Below, piece by piece: positions 12,474-25,389 of a stretch of 64,000 nucleotides of DNA. The notes below the pieces were generated by a model, which worked only from the letters and a program-made list of their open reading frames with translations, was not told the origin of the DNA and made no database searches. The stretch spans positions 434,001 through 498,000 of the forward strand of contig NW_025932753.1 in NCBI RefSeq assembly GCF_000764305.2. The letters are read 5' to 3'. A program made the translations under genes and the position numbers. Numbering within the stretch: the stretch's first letter is position 1; every line of letters begins with the position of its first letter. Source of the DNA: Hyalella azteca. Lineage: Eukaryota > Arthropoda > Malacostraca > Amphipoda > Hyalellidae.

Positions 12474-15400
12474 TCATCGATTACTGCGAACTTTCCATCG
12501 CAGAACATAATATCCAACAACTCTGACGACCAAAAAATAGACAAAAAGCATCCCGATGTCCAGGTAGATGTTGTCTTCTGATACGTCAAGCGTTTCAAGG
12601 ATTTTTGAGGGCGCTTTGAGATAACAAAATGCCTCTGAACATTCAAGATTTTCGCGGCCAAATCCGTAGATCGACAAAATAACTCCCTCAAAACCGTACC
12701 TGGAACAGAGAAAATCTGTCATTTTCACCAGCACCCAAAAGAAAAAATAAGACATAGATTCACAATAATTGAATCATTCAATTTAGGTTGCAGATAAAAA
12801 AATAGATTTAATAAACTGTACTCACTGAGAGAAATGGGATGGTCTGGATGACCCACTTTGATGAGTCAACCGCGTCCGAATATCGATGCACTTTTTCGAC
12901 TCACTTGCCCCATTTGTGGGTCATACTGACTCATTAAATTCCAGGCATGACTCACTTGTGACGTCAAATCTTTTATGACGCCACCCGTAGCATGGATACG
13001 TAGTTAGCATCTAGTATGACCCACAAATGGGACAAGTGAATCAAAAAAGTGCATCGAATTTCGGACGCGGTTGACTCATCAAAGTGGGTCATCCAGACCC
13101 ACCCATTTCTCTCAGTGAGCTCGTTTCGAGAATTTTTCTTTAAAATGTTCGAGTTGCTAATAAAAATACAGGTATACGAAATATTTCTACCAATGGAATC
13201 GCTGCTAAGTTCAAGAGAGAAAATTACCTCACAAAGGAGAGATAGGTAATCCATCTCATGTAGATTGGGATTGTAGAGAACTGAATGAAAAAGCCTGAAA
13301 AAAGCAGCAGCGGCACGATGCTGGCAGGTCCCAAGAAAACTGCCTCCTGCGACATCAAAAAGCAGACAGTTCAGGAAGACAGAAAAAGTAACACAGAACT
13401 GAGGAAAACAAATATTTCAGTAAATCTCAAACGGCGTTGGTATCTCAAAACGACTGGGCTCATAATTGCAGCAGGATCAATGATGATGAGATGCGAGAAA
13501 AAACGCTTCAAAAAAATTTAACCGCTCAATGATTGTTTCTTTATGAAACACTGATATGCCCGAATCTATGGGTATTTCATGGAGTCAAAATTCAGCACTC
13601 AAAGGATATGTTTCAAGATTAATGCCATTTCCACATCTTCGACTGGCTAAATTAGTAGTCGAAGCATCAACTATTGCCAGCAAATCATTGACGATTAATT
13701 TCTAGAAATATTTTCTTCGTTGTACAAATTCTATACACATAGCTGATCGATGAAACTATAAAATCAATCGATCGAACAATGAACGATTAAAATACTCTAA
13801 CGATCATTTCTACGAGAAAAAATCGTTAATAAATCCCATTTATAATTATTTGGTCATTACCTGCACAGTAAAAGCAGCACCAATGGTGAGACCGATGCTC
13901 TGCGCCACCAGAGAAGTGAGGATGCAGATGAAGGAGAAGAGAGCCATTCGCCACAGCTCCAGAGGCTGTGCCGTCATCAGATATACGATCAGCACCGACA
14001 TCAGCGGGAAGATCACCTGTGCCGTCATCAGATATACGATCAGCACCGACATCAGCGGGAAGATCACCTGTGCCGTCATCAGATATACGATCAGCACCGA
14101 CATCAGCGGGAAAATCACCTTTACCGTCATCAGATATACGATCAGGACCGACATCAGCGGGAAGATCACCTGTACCGTCATCAGATATACGATCAGGACC
14201 GACATCAGCGGGAAAATCACCTTTACCGTCATCAGATATACGATCAGGACCGACATCAGCGGGAAAATCACCTTTACCGTTATCAGATATACGATCAGGA
14301 CCGACATCAGCGGGAAGATCACCTGTGTCTGTGATAAGCATGCATAGCAGTGGGATTGCCCAGCTCTCAGCTGTTATTTATAACAGGATACGAAAATGAG
14401 AATTGCGATGAAGAAATCATGATTCTGGTGAAGCAGAAATTATGATTCTGGTGAAATAAATAAGGAAAACAAATATTTTTTCTCTCGTTTGGATCTACGA
14501 CCAAATCCGGATACTGGCAATGATGCGAGCATCGCGATACTTCTGGAAATTGGATTACCGAAGATAAGAGAAATATATAAATCTGATCAGTTAACATTTA
14601 TTTTCATAAAAAATGAAAATGAAATACATAAAATAAACAAGTGCTCAGGATCAGGATAAATCGCATTCTCTCACCTGAAATGGCATATCTGCCACAACTT
14701 TCGCCATGTAGTACGACTTGAGGGAGTACCATCTGTTGAGATGCTCCCTCACCAGCACGTTCATCTCCAGAGGAACTGCGATACAAAAACATGGAGGTTG
14801 CTAAACGTGCTTGGTCATATATACAAGCTGGTGAAAAAGTAGAACTTTCACCGGGCGCATGGATATTTTGCGAATATCGATAGAATTATTGTCAAAACTA
14901 ATATCAAGAACGAGTGTGAGAGAAAATATTGACAAACAATGGAAAATTTTAGGTATTGTCTATAACAACTATCAACTTTACGAAGTGCCATCTCACAGGT
15001 AAGTATTGTGGGCATCATCGAAGTGAAAATGAAGAACAACAAGACAAAGAAGAGGCAGCCAGTGTTGTCCATGACTTTGCTGGCTTCGGCCCCCACGCCG
15101 TAGTACAGCAGGCCTATCAGGAGAGCCACGACCACGTGAGCTCCCAGGCGAAGCTTCGTCAGCATCTACAAGCGAGTTGAAGATTTCTATTGTGCGACAA
15201 ATACACGTGAAAGCGAACGAATAAATGGTTAATAAAAAGTTCATCGCCCACATGAACTGGGTCCGGTAAAGAGAATGTCTCGTACAAAAAAAATGTGAAA
15301 GGGAATATGGTTGGGATTTATAAACTAATGCCGAGACCCCATCTCACCATGTCACGAATAATAGTGATAAAGGTGCGATGGAACAAAACTCTGAACTGGA

Positions 15401-18400
15401 GCCACGATGATGACGGAAAATTTCCACGTGCCGTTGAAGAATTATCGTCGTCTAGTAGACTGTCAGTCGGGGAAATTTGTAATCCACACTTCGCTTCCTT
15501 TACAGTATAAACACAAACTCCGTGTTTCATTGTTGAAAGGCTAGAAGCGCCCGCTGTAGCAGGGCCAGAACGAGGGTATTCGCAGTCCACTGTGTCTAAA
15601 GCGAAACGTTCCGTTTGTTCTTGATCATGCCCGAAACTTTTCTGGACAGATTCCTTAAGGTCCATTTGTATAGAAATTGAATCTCTGGAAGAGGGATGGA
15701 GTTCAATTGGTTTGGTGGACTGTGATGATTCTAGGCTTCTGATACGGGCACTGCTCTTTCTTGGCGACTCAGAGTTCGAAAAGTCTTCCGCGGGAACTGA
15801 AAAGAGTTTACATATAAATAATAGGAAGACTGTTCTCAGATGAATTGTTTAACATTTTCAGAGAATCAAAGAAAAATAATTAATTCGAGTCAATATGCAA
15901 GAATTCTTGGATTATGAAATAAAAAAATTTAGCAGCTAAGTAACGATAAAATATAACAAAATTTAGTTCAAATCATCCATATGCAATTTTGGTTGGTTGA
16001 AGTGTAGAAAGTTACTCATGTAAGAAAACTAGCACGTACTCAAGTCTTAACTGGGTCGTCAGCAAACCCGGTTTTAGCTGAAGAAAAACTATACCAAACG
16101 ATATCATTTTTTCTGCTCATAAAAAATCATTCACAACCGTTTTTGAATCGCGGGTCCCCGCAAACAATAAAGTGAGATTTATTTATCAAAATTGTGTAAA
16201 GGCCTCCGAAATTTATCGATTGAGATATTATATACGTTCGTTCAGTAACCGCAAGAGTTTACTACAAAACTAGTCAATTTAAAAACCACGGTTAAAGTTT
16301 TTCTAATAATCTATCTAGTGGAAAGTTATTTACCACTGTATAAAATTAGACTCACCAACATCAAGACTAATATCATTTGAAGCTGAAATATCCCGACAAC
16401 TGATTTCAGCGGCGAGTTTTTTGGTTAGGTCTCCATACTCCCCTACAGCAACCTCCACCACTGCGAAAAATTAAATGTTAAAACAGAAATGAGAACATCG
16501 AAAACAAGATTCAAAATCATTGAACCTTAATTTTAATCATTGAAATTTACACAGAATCATTTCTCCCACATGGTAAACTTACAGAAATCCGCAGGGTTGT
16601 GGTAAGGCGGACACTGCAGTCCCACCGAATCAAGAAAAGGTAGAAGGTCATGGATGGTGCCGCGGTAAATACATTGTCCGTCTGACAAAGCGTAGAGTTG
16701 ATCAAACATCTGGAAAATTCGGGCCGAAGGCTGGTGCAGAGTGCAGATGATTGTGCGACCACCGCGTGCCAAAGAGTGGAGCAATTCCACACACTGGAAA
16801 CTGTTGCGACTGTCCAGCCCGCTGAACATAAACGGTTTAATTATACCTTATACGCTAAGAATTGTTGCGACCGTCAATCGTCAGAAATAAAAAAAAATCA
16901 ATTACTATCGTGCCCAAGACTGGGGAGTCCGTCAAGTTAGTTAAAAATATTTTTAATATCTATTTACACGGCATTATGCCGACGATGAAACGCACCTTGT
17001 GGGCTCGTCGAATAACATCACAGGAGGGTTGTTGATAAGCTCGAGGGCGATGGAGAGCCTCTTGGTCTCCCCACCGGAGAGGTCGTTGATGCGAGTGTTG
17101 CGACAATCCGTAAGGCGTAAACTTGCCAAGATGTCGTCAATCTAGTTCAAAACAAATGAATCTAGGCTTTCCAACCAATATATAAACACAAGGAATTTAA
17201 AAGCAAAGAAAACGCCAAGAAAATTCACCATATCGATATTGAAAACGTTTCGGAGTCCAGCTCCATCATCAGTTCGACTAAACTAAAAATGACTAAAATC
17301 ACTTTAAAAGTCAAGACTCACCTTTTTTAACTTTTTTGACTTTTGACTTTTAAAGTGATTTTAGTCATTTTTAGTTTAGTCGAACTGATGATGGAGCTGG
17401 ACTCCGAAACGTTTTCAATATCGATATGGTGAATTTTCTTGGCGTTTTCTTTGCTTTTAAATTCCTTGTGAACTTGCGATATAAGCAGACTAATGATATA
17501 AGTACTTATATATAAACACTAGGTGCAGTAACTAGATGAAATTAGTATTTTCACCGAATCAAAATCGGTGATGATAGCTCATTTCAGAATGTATTGTCAC
17601 ATCGTTTGCGATTGACAAAATTACACCATCAACACACAACTAGCGAATTGGTTGACACAATAGGAAATATTCGATGATATGTAACACTACAACTCGTCAC
17701 AGCAGCGTCTTAATTGCACCGGATCTCCAACAGCTGATGCGGCAACAATGGCAAGAAATTATCCGTTTAAATGTCTACTTAATGAAGCTACTGTCAAACA
17801 ATGCGTTACGTCGTTATTCAGGATCTTGTTAACCATTTTGTACAGCTTTAGTAGGTGCGAAGTTTGTTTCTTGAGTCTAAGACCTTGCGATTGGCGAAAA
17901 ATATAGTAAATACAAAGAAAAACAAGAATTCTTCTGCTCTGTGATTTCAGTTCAGTTGTATAAGGGTATAGAAAAATAACTTATAACAACAGCAGCTATC
18001 ATGTAACAGTCAGTTCGCTAACTGATTGTCATTAAATGAAATTCGCATGGACCGATGTCGAACTTGATTTGTTCAGCTGTAGAATTTAGCCTTTGAAATA
18101 AAATTTTCGATTCGTGAATGCATTAATCGTCTGCAACCCTGAGATTGTAGAATGATGACTCGACAGTAAAATATTTTTCTTCCGCAATGACGTGAATCAA
18201 AAAAAATTTAGCTTTAAAAATCTTATTTTTTATCAGAGACATACATCAATGGCTGAAGTTGTGTTTGGTATCCAGATCAACTCACAATTTGGCCTCCATC
18301 TTTCTTTGCTCTTGGACCAAGTTTTAGGGATGCTGCAGCCTTCATGGCTTCCATGACTGTGAGGAAGGGTAGGTGGTGATCGGCTTGCGTGATGTAGCAG

Positions 18401-20834
18401 GAGTTACGTCGAAACTCAATAGGATCTCTGGTATGTCCGTTGACCAGAATCGTACCTGACACCCTACGGGTCCTGCATGCAAATTCTCGGTCAATTGGTT
18501 TGCACAACGGTTAAGTTCATAGTCTAGAAAGTCAGAATGCCTCGAGTAATGAGAGGGCAAATAGGATGCGAGACCGGCTATCTAGTACAACAATTTCAAC
18601 GGATGTTGTGATCTTTCAGGAAGAATTCAACGTTACAGTAAAAACTCTTCAACATAAGCTGTAAATAATGGAAATATCAGTTCGGTTTTGATTATACTGA
18701 GCTTAATTTAGGAAACAAGAATGGTCGCCCAAATCTAGTTTCCTATGCAGGCATGGGCTTTTTTACTGTCAAGAAAATAAGAAGTGAATTAACAAAAATG
18801 TCGCTGCCCCTGCGGGGAAACTGCTGATAAGCATTCATGCAAAGTCCCACCTTTTTGAGACGCGATCGCTATCCTCTGGGAATTTTTGCAGTGGTTCAAG
18901 AGATACTACATAATGAAGAATTTATCATGAGCGGTACGAAAATATATCATGTGAATTGAATAAAAAATTCTCTCTCGAGGATGAAACCGGTAATAAATCA
19001 CAACGTCAGTAGCAAATGGCGTTGATTTTCGAAAAGATCACTGATTAGTGATCAGACGTGAATGTAGATTTTTACGATTCATTTAACTAGATTCGTACTG
19101 CGCGAAATATTGGTCAAGTGATCACACAAAAACGGCGATTTGTGCATTAAAGCACTCAAGAGTTGCTGCGTAGGGGTAAACAGCGCTGAGGGTTACGCAA
19201 GTCCGACGTATTTCCCTCACACAGCAACTGCAATTCGAAGGCCGTTGCCCATATAGGTTAGATTAGGAGAAGGTCACTTCGCCCAGATCACAGTTTGCGT
19301 TCAACTATACGTGAATTTATAATAAAAATAAAAGCCTACATTCAATTCGTACAAATGCTTGATGATCGTGTACTTTCGTCTCTTTCAAGAGGCAGTCAGA
19401 GGCATGAATTTCTTCACAATACCCTCTTTGCCTGCACAATGAAATACCGCATCTACGCAACTCCGTTGAATCTTAGATTTTCAAATAATATACCAAATAA
19501 AAGCTGCAAAAGTTTGATTGAACCCGTGGCGCTACTGCACAGTTTCTGTCGTACTTGCAGCCTGCAGCGATGTTCATGAATGACGTCTTCCCAGAGCCTG
19601 AAGGCCCGAGGATTGCGGTAAGTTGTCCTGCATTGAAGTTCCCACTGATGCCCTTCAGGATACTCCGTTGACCTGACAACCCAAAAAAATTAATGCAAAA
19701 AATTTTGTGAGATGCATGGGCGTAAAAAAATTAAATAAATTATTTTCATACTTTCAAATTTTTAAGATGAATAGGAATTTTTTTTTACATTCAAAATTGA
19801 TAATTTTAGAGGAATGAGAGAGCGAAAAAATGTATTCGGTTTCGAAAACCAGTCAAATAAAGTAATGCACAAGTGATCCAAAAGTATACTGATGACACAA
19901 ACAATGAGGCTGAAAGATCATGAAAATGATCTTTCAAATATTGAGAATGAAATCATTTCAAATACTTTAGGCGTTTGCTATCACTTCAAATCCAAACAAA
20001 TGATCAATCAAACCTCAAAACTTATTCATGAGCAGTAATCAAGTTATCATCATATTAACATAGGATAAAAGCTAATGAGCAACTCGGGGAATAAATGGCT
20101 TCTCGGGCATGTGCTTAGAGCACACTTCAATGAATGCTTCGATTGATAGCAGCAGATGTTTTCTAGGTTAATGATAGCGAACGTCCTTGATACGAGCTCA
20201 AGTATTCAATTACGTTCCATTACTGTTCGGAATCTTATCTTGACACCATTTCTCTAAGGTCTTCATCTCCATTGAATAAAACCTAAACAAAGCTGCGAAC
20301 GATTTCTTAATCGCTAAGGCAGGCAATGTGTTTTGATTAACAAGTATCGAGTGCAGAGAAATAACTGAATAAATGGGGCCAGTTAAATTCCTATTCATAG
20401 GAACATCTTTATTTTCATTACACGCGCCGAACAAAGGTACAAACTCGTATAAAAATTGAACACTGGCGACAAATGGCCAGCATTTCTGTACACAATGACA
20501 TGACACGTTGGAAGAATAAAATGTTATTGCCCAAGAAGAACGTTCAAGGCGGGTGAAATAAAAAACACAAGGCCAAATTTTGTACAATAGTGGCAGTTTT
20601 CACTTATGGAAGACGTACGTATATACTTAACTAGATTCTAAAGAACACACACTCAACTAGATTTCAAAGACATACGTAACTATATTTCAAAGGAAACATA
20701 CGTAACTAGATTAAAAAAAGCCATAAATTGTTCAGTGAATAATATTAACCCTCACCTTTATTTCCATCAGGTACCCAGTATGTGAGGTCCTTGACCGTAA
20801 GGTTTACTTCTCTTCTTTTCGCCACGGTTGACAT
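12474..20834 (-). CDS. ABCG1/ABCG4-type half ABC transporter
   Basis: Twelve coding exons (minus strand, 5' to 3'): 20834-20756, 19672-19555, 18472-18286, 17141-16996, 16821-16583, 16460-16356, 15796-15348, 15165-14997, 14775-14675, 14322-13861, 13346-13228, 12699-12474. Phases agree throughout. The product is about 799 aa; human ABCG1 is about 678. Start is [20 protein letters not shown]. ATPase parts: Walker [11 protein letters not shown]-loop region [15 protein letters not shown], signature [10 protein letters not shown], Walker [13 protein letters not shown], and [12 protein letters not shown] followed by YHNPADF. A serine-rich linker of about 150 residues in exon 7 precedes the membrane domain ([45 protein letters not shown]-like [32 protein letters not shown]). 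The C-terminus [10 protein letters not shown] matches ABCG1/4. Known: ABCG1/4 dimers export sterols and lipids. Odd: exon 10 contains a 51-bp minisatellite in frame, adding about 102 hydrophobic residues. Confidence 0.92.
12821..13119. mobile_element. palindromic MITE in the last ABCG intron
   Basis: Inverted arms of about 105 bp and roughly 93% identity (12821-12926 and 13014-13119) have ends CTCACTGAGAGAAATGGG and CCCATTTCTCTCAGTGAG. The core between them is about 87 bp. There is no coding capacity. No clear target-site duplication was found, so the superfamily is unassigned. Confidence 0.8.
13966..14322 (-). repeat. 51-bp in-frame minisatellite encoding a transmembrane segment
   Basis: Seven tandem 51-bp units make up the 5' part of ABCG exon 10. 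Each encodes 17 residues of the form [17 protein letters not shown], with variants ending TVK or TVQ. Human ABCG1 has one such segment here (FP..YCSIVYWMTSQ), after which [10 protein letters not shown] follows as expected. The three units nearest the downstream unique sequence end in AQ and the four upstream ones in VK/VQ, so copies differ slightly. Every unit boundary reads AG|GTGAT, the same context as the exon's own acceptor. The unit length is a multiple of three, so other frames are open as well. Those are shadows. Confidence 0.9.
17187..17470. mobile_element. perfect 128-bp-arm palindrome in an ABCG intron, possible Penelope-like insertion
   Basis: Arms 17187-17314 and 17343-17470 are identical reverse complements as read by eye, with a 28-nt loop. 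A matching 11-mer TATATAAACAC stands at 17179-17189 and again at 17509-17519. This could be a target-site duplication, with about 40 nt of extra element sequence after the right arm. Each arm contains CTGATGA and CCGAAAC elements of a hammerhead ribozyme core. Penelope-like retroelements carry such ribozymes in their terminal repeats and often have inverted 5' ends. The assignment to that class is inference. Confidence 0.7.
17373..17425 (+). ncRNA. hammerhead ribozyme-like core
   Basis: CTGATGA (17385-17391) is followed by T, a GGAG/CTCC stem with a 5-nt loop, and then GAAAC (17406-17410). The next bases, GTT, would allow a two-pair stem III ending in a U17 cleavage base. GAA before and TTC after give a short stem I. 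The extra T before stem II departs from the consensus and stem I is weak, so activity is uncertain. The palindrome places the same core on the minus strand at about 17247-17272, which is the sense of the ABCG pre-mRNA. Confidence 0.35.
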
Positions 20835-21426
20835 CTTGTGCAGTAGAATAATCTAGTCTGGCATTAATTCAATAATCAAGGCAATCTCTATTTAATTGTT
20901 ATGCATTCTTAATCTCTACCTGCATATTCCTTTCAAAAAGCATTCTGCAAGATTAATTACATATAGAGGAATATTGGGCATAAAGATGAAATCAAGTTAT
21001 TTGCCATGCAGAAGTATCCTACATCTTGTCTTTTATAATGATCTAATGATTATAGGTTATATGGATACAGTAATCCTATTTCAACCTCTTGAGGGTTATT
21101 TCAACTTTAAAGTGGCTAATTGAAGGCAAGAAAAGGAAAACGTCATTTCAATGACTTCCCCTCAACTTTACACATCACAAGTAGTGTTAAGTACTTCAAT
21201 TTAAAGCACAAAATATTGCAGATTTATTTCAGATTTCGATCGTTTATTTTGCAGTTTGCACAATTCATCTCTCGTTGTTGAGTTGCGTTTTGAAAGCAAT
21301 TGACGCGTCACGTTGATGAAGCTATAATGTGTCGCAGGGCTCCAAAGTTCAGCTGGTGAGCTCAAGAGCCTGTATTGAGGTTAACTAAACATACGCAGTG
21401 CGTACACACCGTAACTGAGGGTCCAA

Positions 21427-21702
21427 CTATCGCATGCACCGCATGATAGTAACATGCGCATGCACTGGATGAGAGTAACATGCAGACACCACATGAGTAA
21501 CATGCATGCACTGCATGAGAGTAACATGCGCATGCACCGCATGATAGTAACATGCACCGCATGATAGTAACATGCCGCGCCGCATGATAGTAACATGCAC
21601 CGCATGAGAGTAACATGCACATGCACTGTATGATAGTAACATGCACATGCACTGTATGCTATAGTAACATGAATGCACTGCATGAGAGTAACATGCATAC
21701 AC
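21427..21702. repeat. irregular minisatellite based on ATGATAGTAACATGC
   Basis: About a dozen variant units alternate CATGCACCGCATGATAGTAA-like blocks with inserted GCGCATG or CACATG steps. Unit length ranges from about 18 to 27 bp. Frames on the minus strand are open only because of the repeat. Confidence 0.85.
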
Positions 21703-24506
21703 TTACTTTAGGCGTACGAACTCATATACCTGAAAATGCAAAATACTTGTTAACCATCGCGATGATCGTATGTTATGATGATTAATCAGGTTTATACTTA
21801 CAGGTGTAATCGGAATGTTAAGTTTCAAGAGGAAAGCGTAAAGTGAACTGCTCGCATAGTAAATGAGCGTCACGTTTGTTACATCGCTCATAACTGCCAG
21901 GAGCAAACGGGCTGGCGATATTTGCAATAAATTTTTATTTATATCAATAAAAATTTCGTAAGAATAAAAATCTCGATCAGCATAAATCTTAAAAGGATAT
22001 TATGCAATTAAAATATAACTTTTTCTGAAAATATCAATAGGAAACGAAGTGAAGGTGTCTCATTAGAAAACTCCCGGCAAAAATCCGCTGAATTTCCTGA
22101 GCGTTAACATGTGAGCATATATAAGATCCTACATCAACTTCTAGCAAGAATTTCTCCGCATTTAACTACTGACCTCGTCTTTCCCAAGGTTACGAAATTT
22201 GCAGTCAGCTTTAGGACGCTCAAAGCAAAAGAAGGTGTTATAGAAAGTCTTCGATTAATTATTGAGATTAATATAATCGATTAATTCCAACACGAAACCC
22301 GAACTCGGGCCGTAGATATTGCGCAATGAGGAGTACATAAATTATAAGACAGCGCACTGAGTCCACAGCAACGCGAATATTTTGAACCATAGGTAATAAA
22401 AGTCGGCATCCTTCATGCCAAATACGCGCTGCTTGAGCAGCAAAGTCGAACCTGCGATTATGTATGGCAAGAATGGAACAATGCTGCAATGAAGACTAAA
22501 AAGTGTAATATTAACTCGAGTCGAAAGACAAGGCCAACGACTTGTAAATCATACTTAGACGAGCTTTTGAGGCAAGACATGTAGGAAATTGTTCATCAAT
22601 TTCGACGAACAAGAGAAATATCCACCAGCTTAATGTGCATGTAACTAAAGAAACAAATCGCAGACGAACTCATTTGATCATCCTAATACAGCGACAAATG
22701 TTCGAAAATTCAGCTCAGGGCGCCACAATTAATTCTTCATGAAGTCTGAGGATACTCATTAATGAGATTTATGATGCAGAAGAGTGAAAGCAAAACTAAA
22801 GTAGTAAACACGAGACGAGAGGTGGCACCTCAAATAACCGTGTCAAATATCACCAAGCCAGGACAGATGAAGAATTTATTACTGACCTTGTTCCGGTCAA
22901 TCTTTATTTGGAAATCACCGCGCGTTTGTTGCTAATACCGGCTTTTAGTAGGTTATCCTTGAAACTCGGACAATTCACTGACAAAGAATAACTCTCTAGG
23001 TTAATACGAGAGTCAGAAAATAGTACATATTGAAAAAAAGAAAAATTATTTGAACGTGATGTGTGGATCTCTACTTATTGAAAATGAGGACTTGGGTAGA
23101 GATCGAGTATCTTGGGCGTTTTTAGCACTGAATCGTTGAAGCAAAACCGAAGAACTGAAAAGGACTGTTAGAACCACTTTCAACTATAATTCCGTCAGAT
23201 CTGGATGACACAAACTACAATAGAATGTACCTACTATGAAAACCTGTGATCTGAATACGTATAAAGTGTGTATCTGCGTTAATAAGTCATCGTCGGTAAC
23301 TGAAAGGACAATACGGATAAATTGAACTGATCATTTTGTCATATGTTTTAAATGTTCAACATGGTTCTGATATGCTCAGATATTTGTAAAGAATTATTGA
23401 TAATATACCGGTAAGTAACTACGAAGAGATTACCTTGACCTTGGTATGATAAGCTACCAATTACAGTACCACATGCACACACAAAAAGGACCAAAATATA
23501 ATATTGCAACATTTTTTTTTCTTAGAAGTAATTGAGGTGCAGGTATTCCACTGGTTTCTTGTCAGATTCTAAATACTTAATGCATCAAATCGACGCATTA
23601 ATTTTCAAGTTTTTAAACGAAATTTCAGACGAGTTTTTAATCACATCACGGGAACGAAATTGGAGACCTGACATGACCATTAAAAACAGCTCGCAGTGAA
23701 ATATCGTAAAGTTCACAGAACAGCCATGGACACGAGTTACGAACACTTTAATTACGAAGGAAAATAAGTGAAGGTGTCAACTCAAAAGTGCCCGATTCAA
23801 GAACAGAAAATATTTTCAACTTTATCCCGCTAAGGTTTGTGAGCGACGCAAGTGATCTTGAATTTCTGAATGTTTCAAGAATGATGACTGGTATGAATTT
23901 GGTAGAATATTGCAAGTTAGAATATATAACTTGCTCTCAATTAGACTAGTGATCAAATAATAAGGGTGGTTCTACATTAGTGAAAAAAATACATAACCAG
24001 CAGAATTTAAACCCCCACACAAACAAAAGTTGGTAGTAAAAATACTATGTACATTAAGCAACGTAATACTTTTTACAGTTAGAGTCTGGGACAAAAAAAA
24101 ATTAAAATAAAATTAGAAAATACTTATAATTCATCAACAGTTTGCATATAAGGAGTTAATTTAGGAAGCATGCATGCTGAAAAGTCCTTTCTGATATACA
24201 AGTTTCAACAGCTACGGATGTGCGAATGTTATTAGAAACAATAAATTTAAATTTATGGAACTAATAATAATTGATGGACACGAAACATTAATTTAGCCTC
24301 AAAATCCATTCGTATACAATTTTGCCGACCACAAGGAGAGCACACGTGCATCTGCATGGCACTGCATTTAAACGAACTTAGTCATCGTTACGATGCGCGA
24401 GCCCCACATTGATCTAAGATACAAGTCTTAAAAATAGCTGTGTCAGCGCTGATTAGGCCATTATACCTATCGAAGATTCTGAAAATCGTAAAATTTTTAT
24501 AATATT

Positions 24507-24672
24507 GCGAGTCTCGAACATGCAACTCCCTGCTCCAATTTTTCTGAGTTTAACCGCCGGGCCACTTCACAAATTTTACTTTAACGGTCACAGGTAGCTG
24601 GGATCAAACCCGCACCTTTGCTCCAATCTTGGTACTCTCAACTGTAAATGTAAACACTTGGCTATCCTGCCC
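24507..24672 (-). mobile_element. dimeric tRNA-like SINE
   Basis: On the minus strand two related modules follow each other. The first has a box A-like TAGCCAAGTGTTTA and a box B-like GGGTTTGATCCC. The second has TGGCCCGGCGGTTA and TGTTCGAGACTC. Both contain a middle of the form ATTGGAGCA. The arrangement fits a tRNA-derived dimeric SINE. The heads resemble the SINEs at 3472 and 47560. Confidence 0.5.
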
Positions 24673-25389
24673 TTCTACCATAAATTTCATTTATAAGCCC
24701 TTGCAGGATAATCAAATCTAAATAATAAGAGAGAACATAAGATTCGACAAGTTATATAATGAAACCCAGCCAAGGGTTTAGTAGATAAGGGCACGAGGTC
24801 CAGTAATTATATAACAGTTTCAAAATAGAGTCTGGCGGGCAATACCGATGATTACGTTATGTGAACATCCTCATGCCTAGATGATTGGGTTTTGTGGCCT
24901 TCTTATAATCTTAAGAGATAATAACGATAAGACTGAAGAGAAAAACATTATTATGTTACTATCAGGCGCGATGTTTGCAACACTGAATTAACGCACATGA
25001 GTGTACACATGTATGGGTTCCTTTGAAATCAAGTTAATCGTGCAAGTTTTCGTCCGAGAAAATATTACAGCATCAGAAAAACAAGTTCGCGATAAATCTG
25101 ACTAATTTACTAAAAAGAACTCAATAATTAAGAAAGCAAATAAATGAAGATACGGTGGAAAATATTAGAGCTAATTCACATGTTAGTTAATGATGCTTTT
25201 ATTACTGTACTAAATTAAACAGTTAATGCATGCAGAAAAAGTAAACCAACATTAAGTGGATACACACAGGTAATGCAAAAAAAATTAGCACAAAACTATT
25301 AACTTTGAAACCGTAAGTGAATCAACTAATAAATACGAAAACAGATGATAAACGAAGATGTAAGACGAGCTAGCCCCTGGTTATCTCAC

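Noticed and set aside
13966..14322. CRISPR-like regular repeats
   Set aside because: The units are contiguous with no unique spacers, and they encode part of a eukaryotic transporter exon.
13826..14399. Overlapping ORFs of 143-171 codons in other frames over the minisatellite
   Set aside because: The unit length of 51 is divisible by three, so several frames stay open at once. Only the minus-strand frame joins neighbouring ABCG exons in phase.
21362..21702. Cysteine- and histidine-rich minus-strand ORFs
   Set aside because: They are translations of the ATGATAGTAACATGC minisatellite in three frames.
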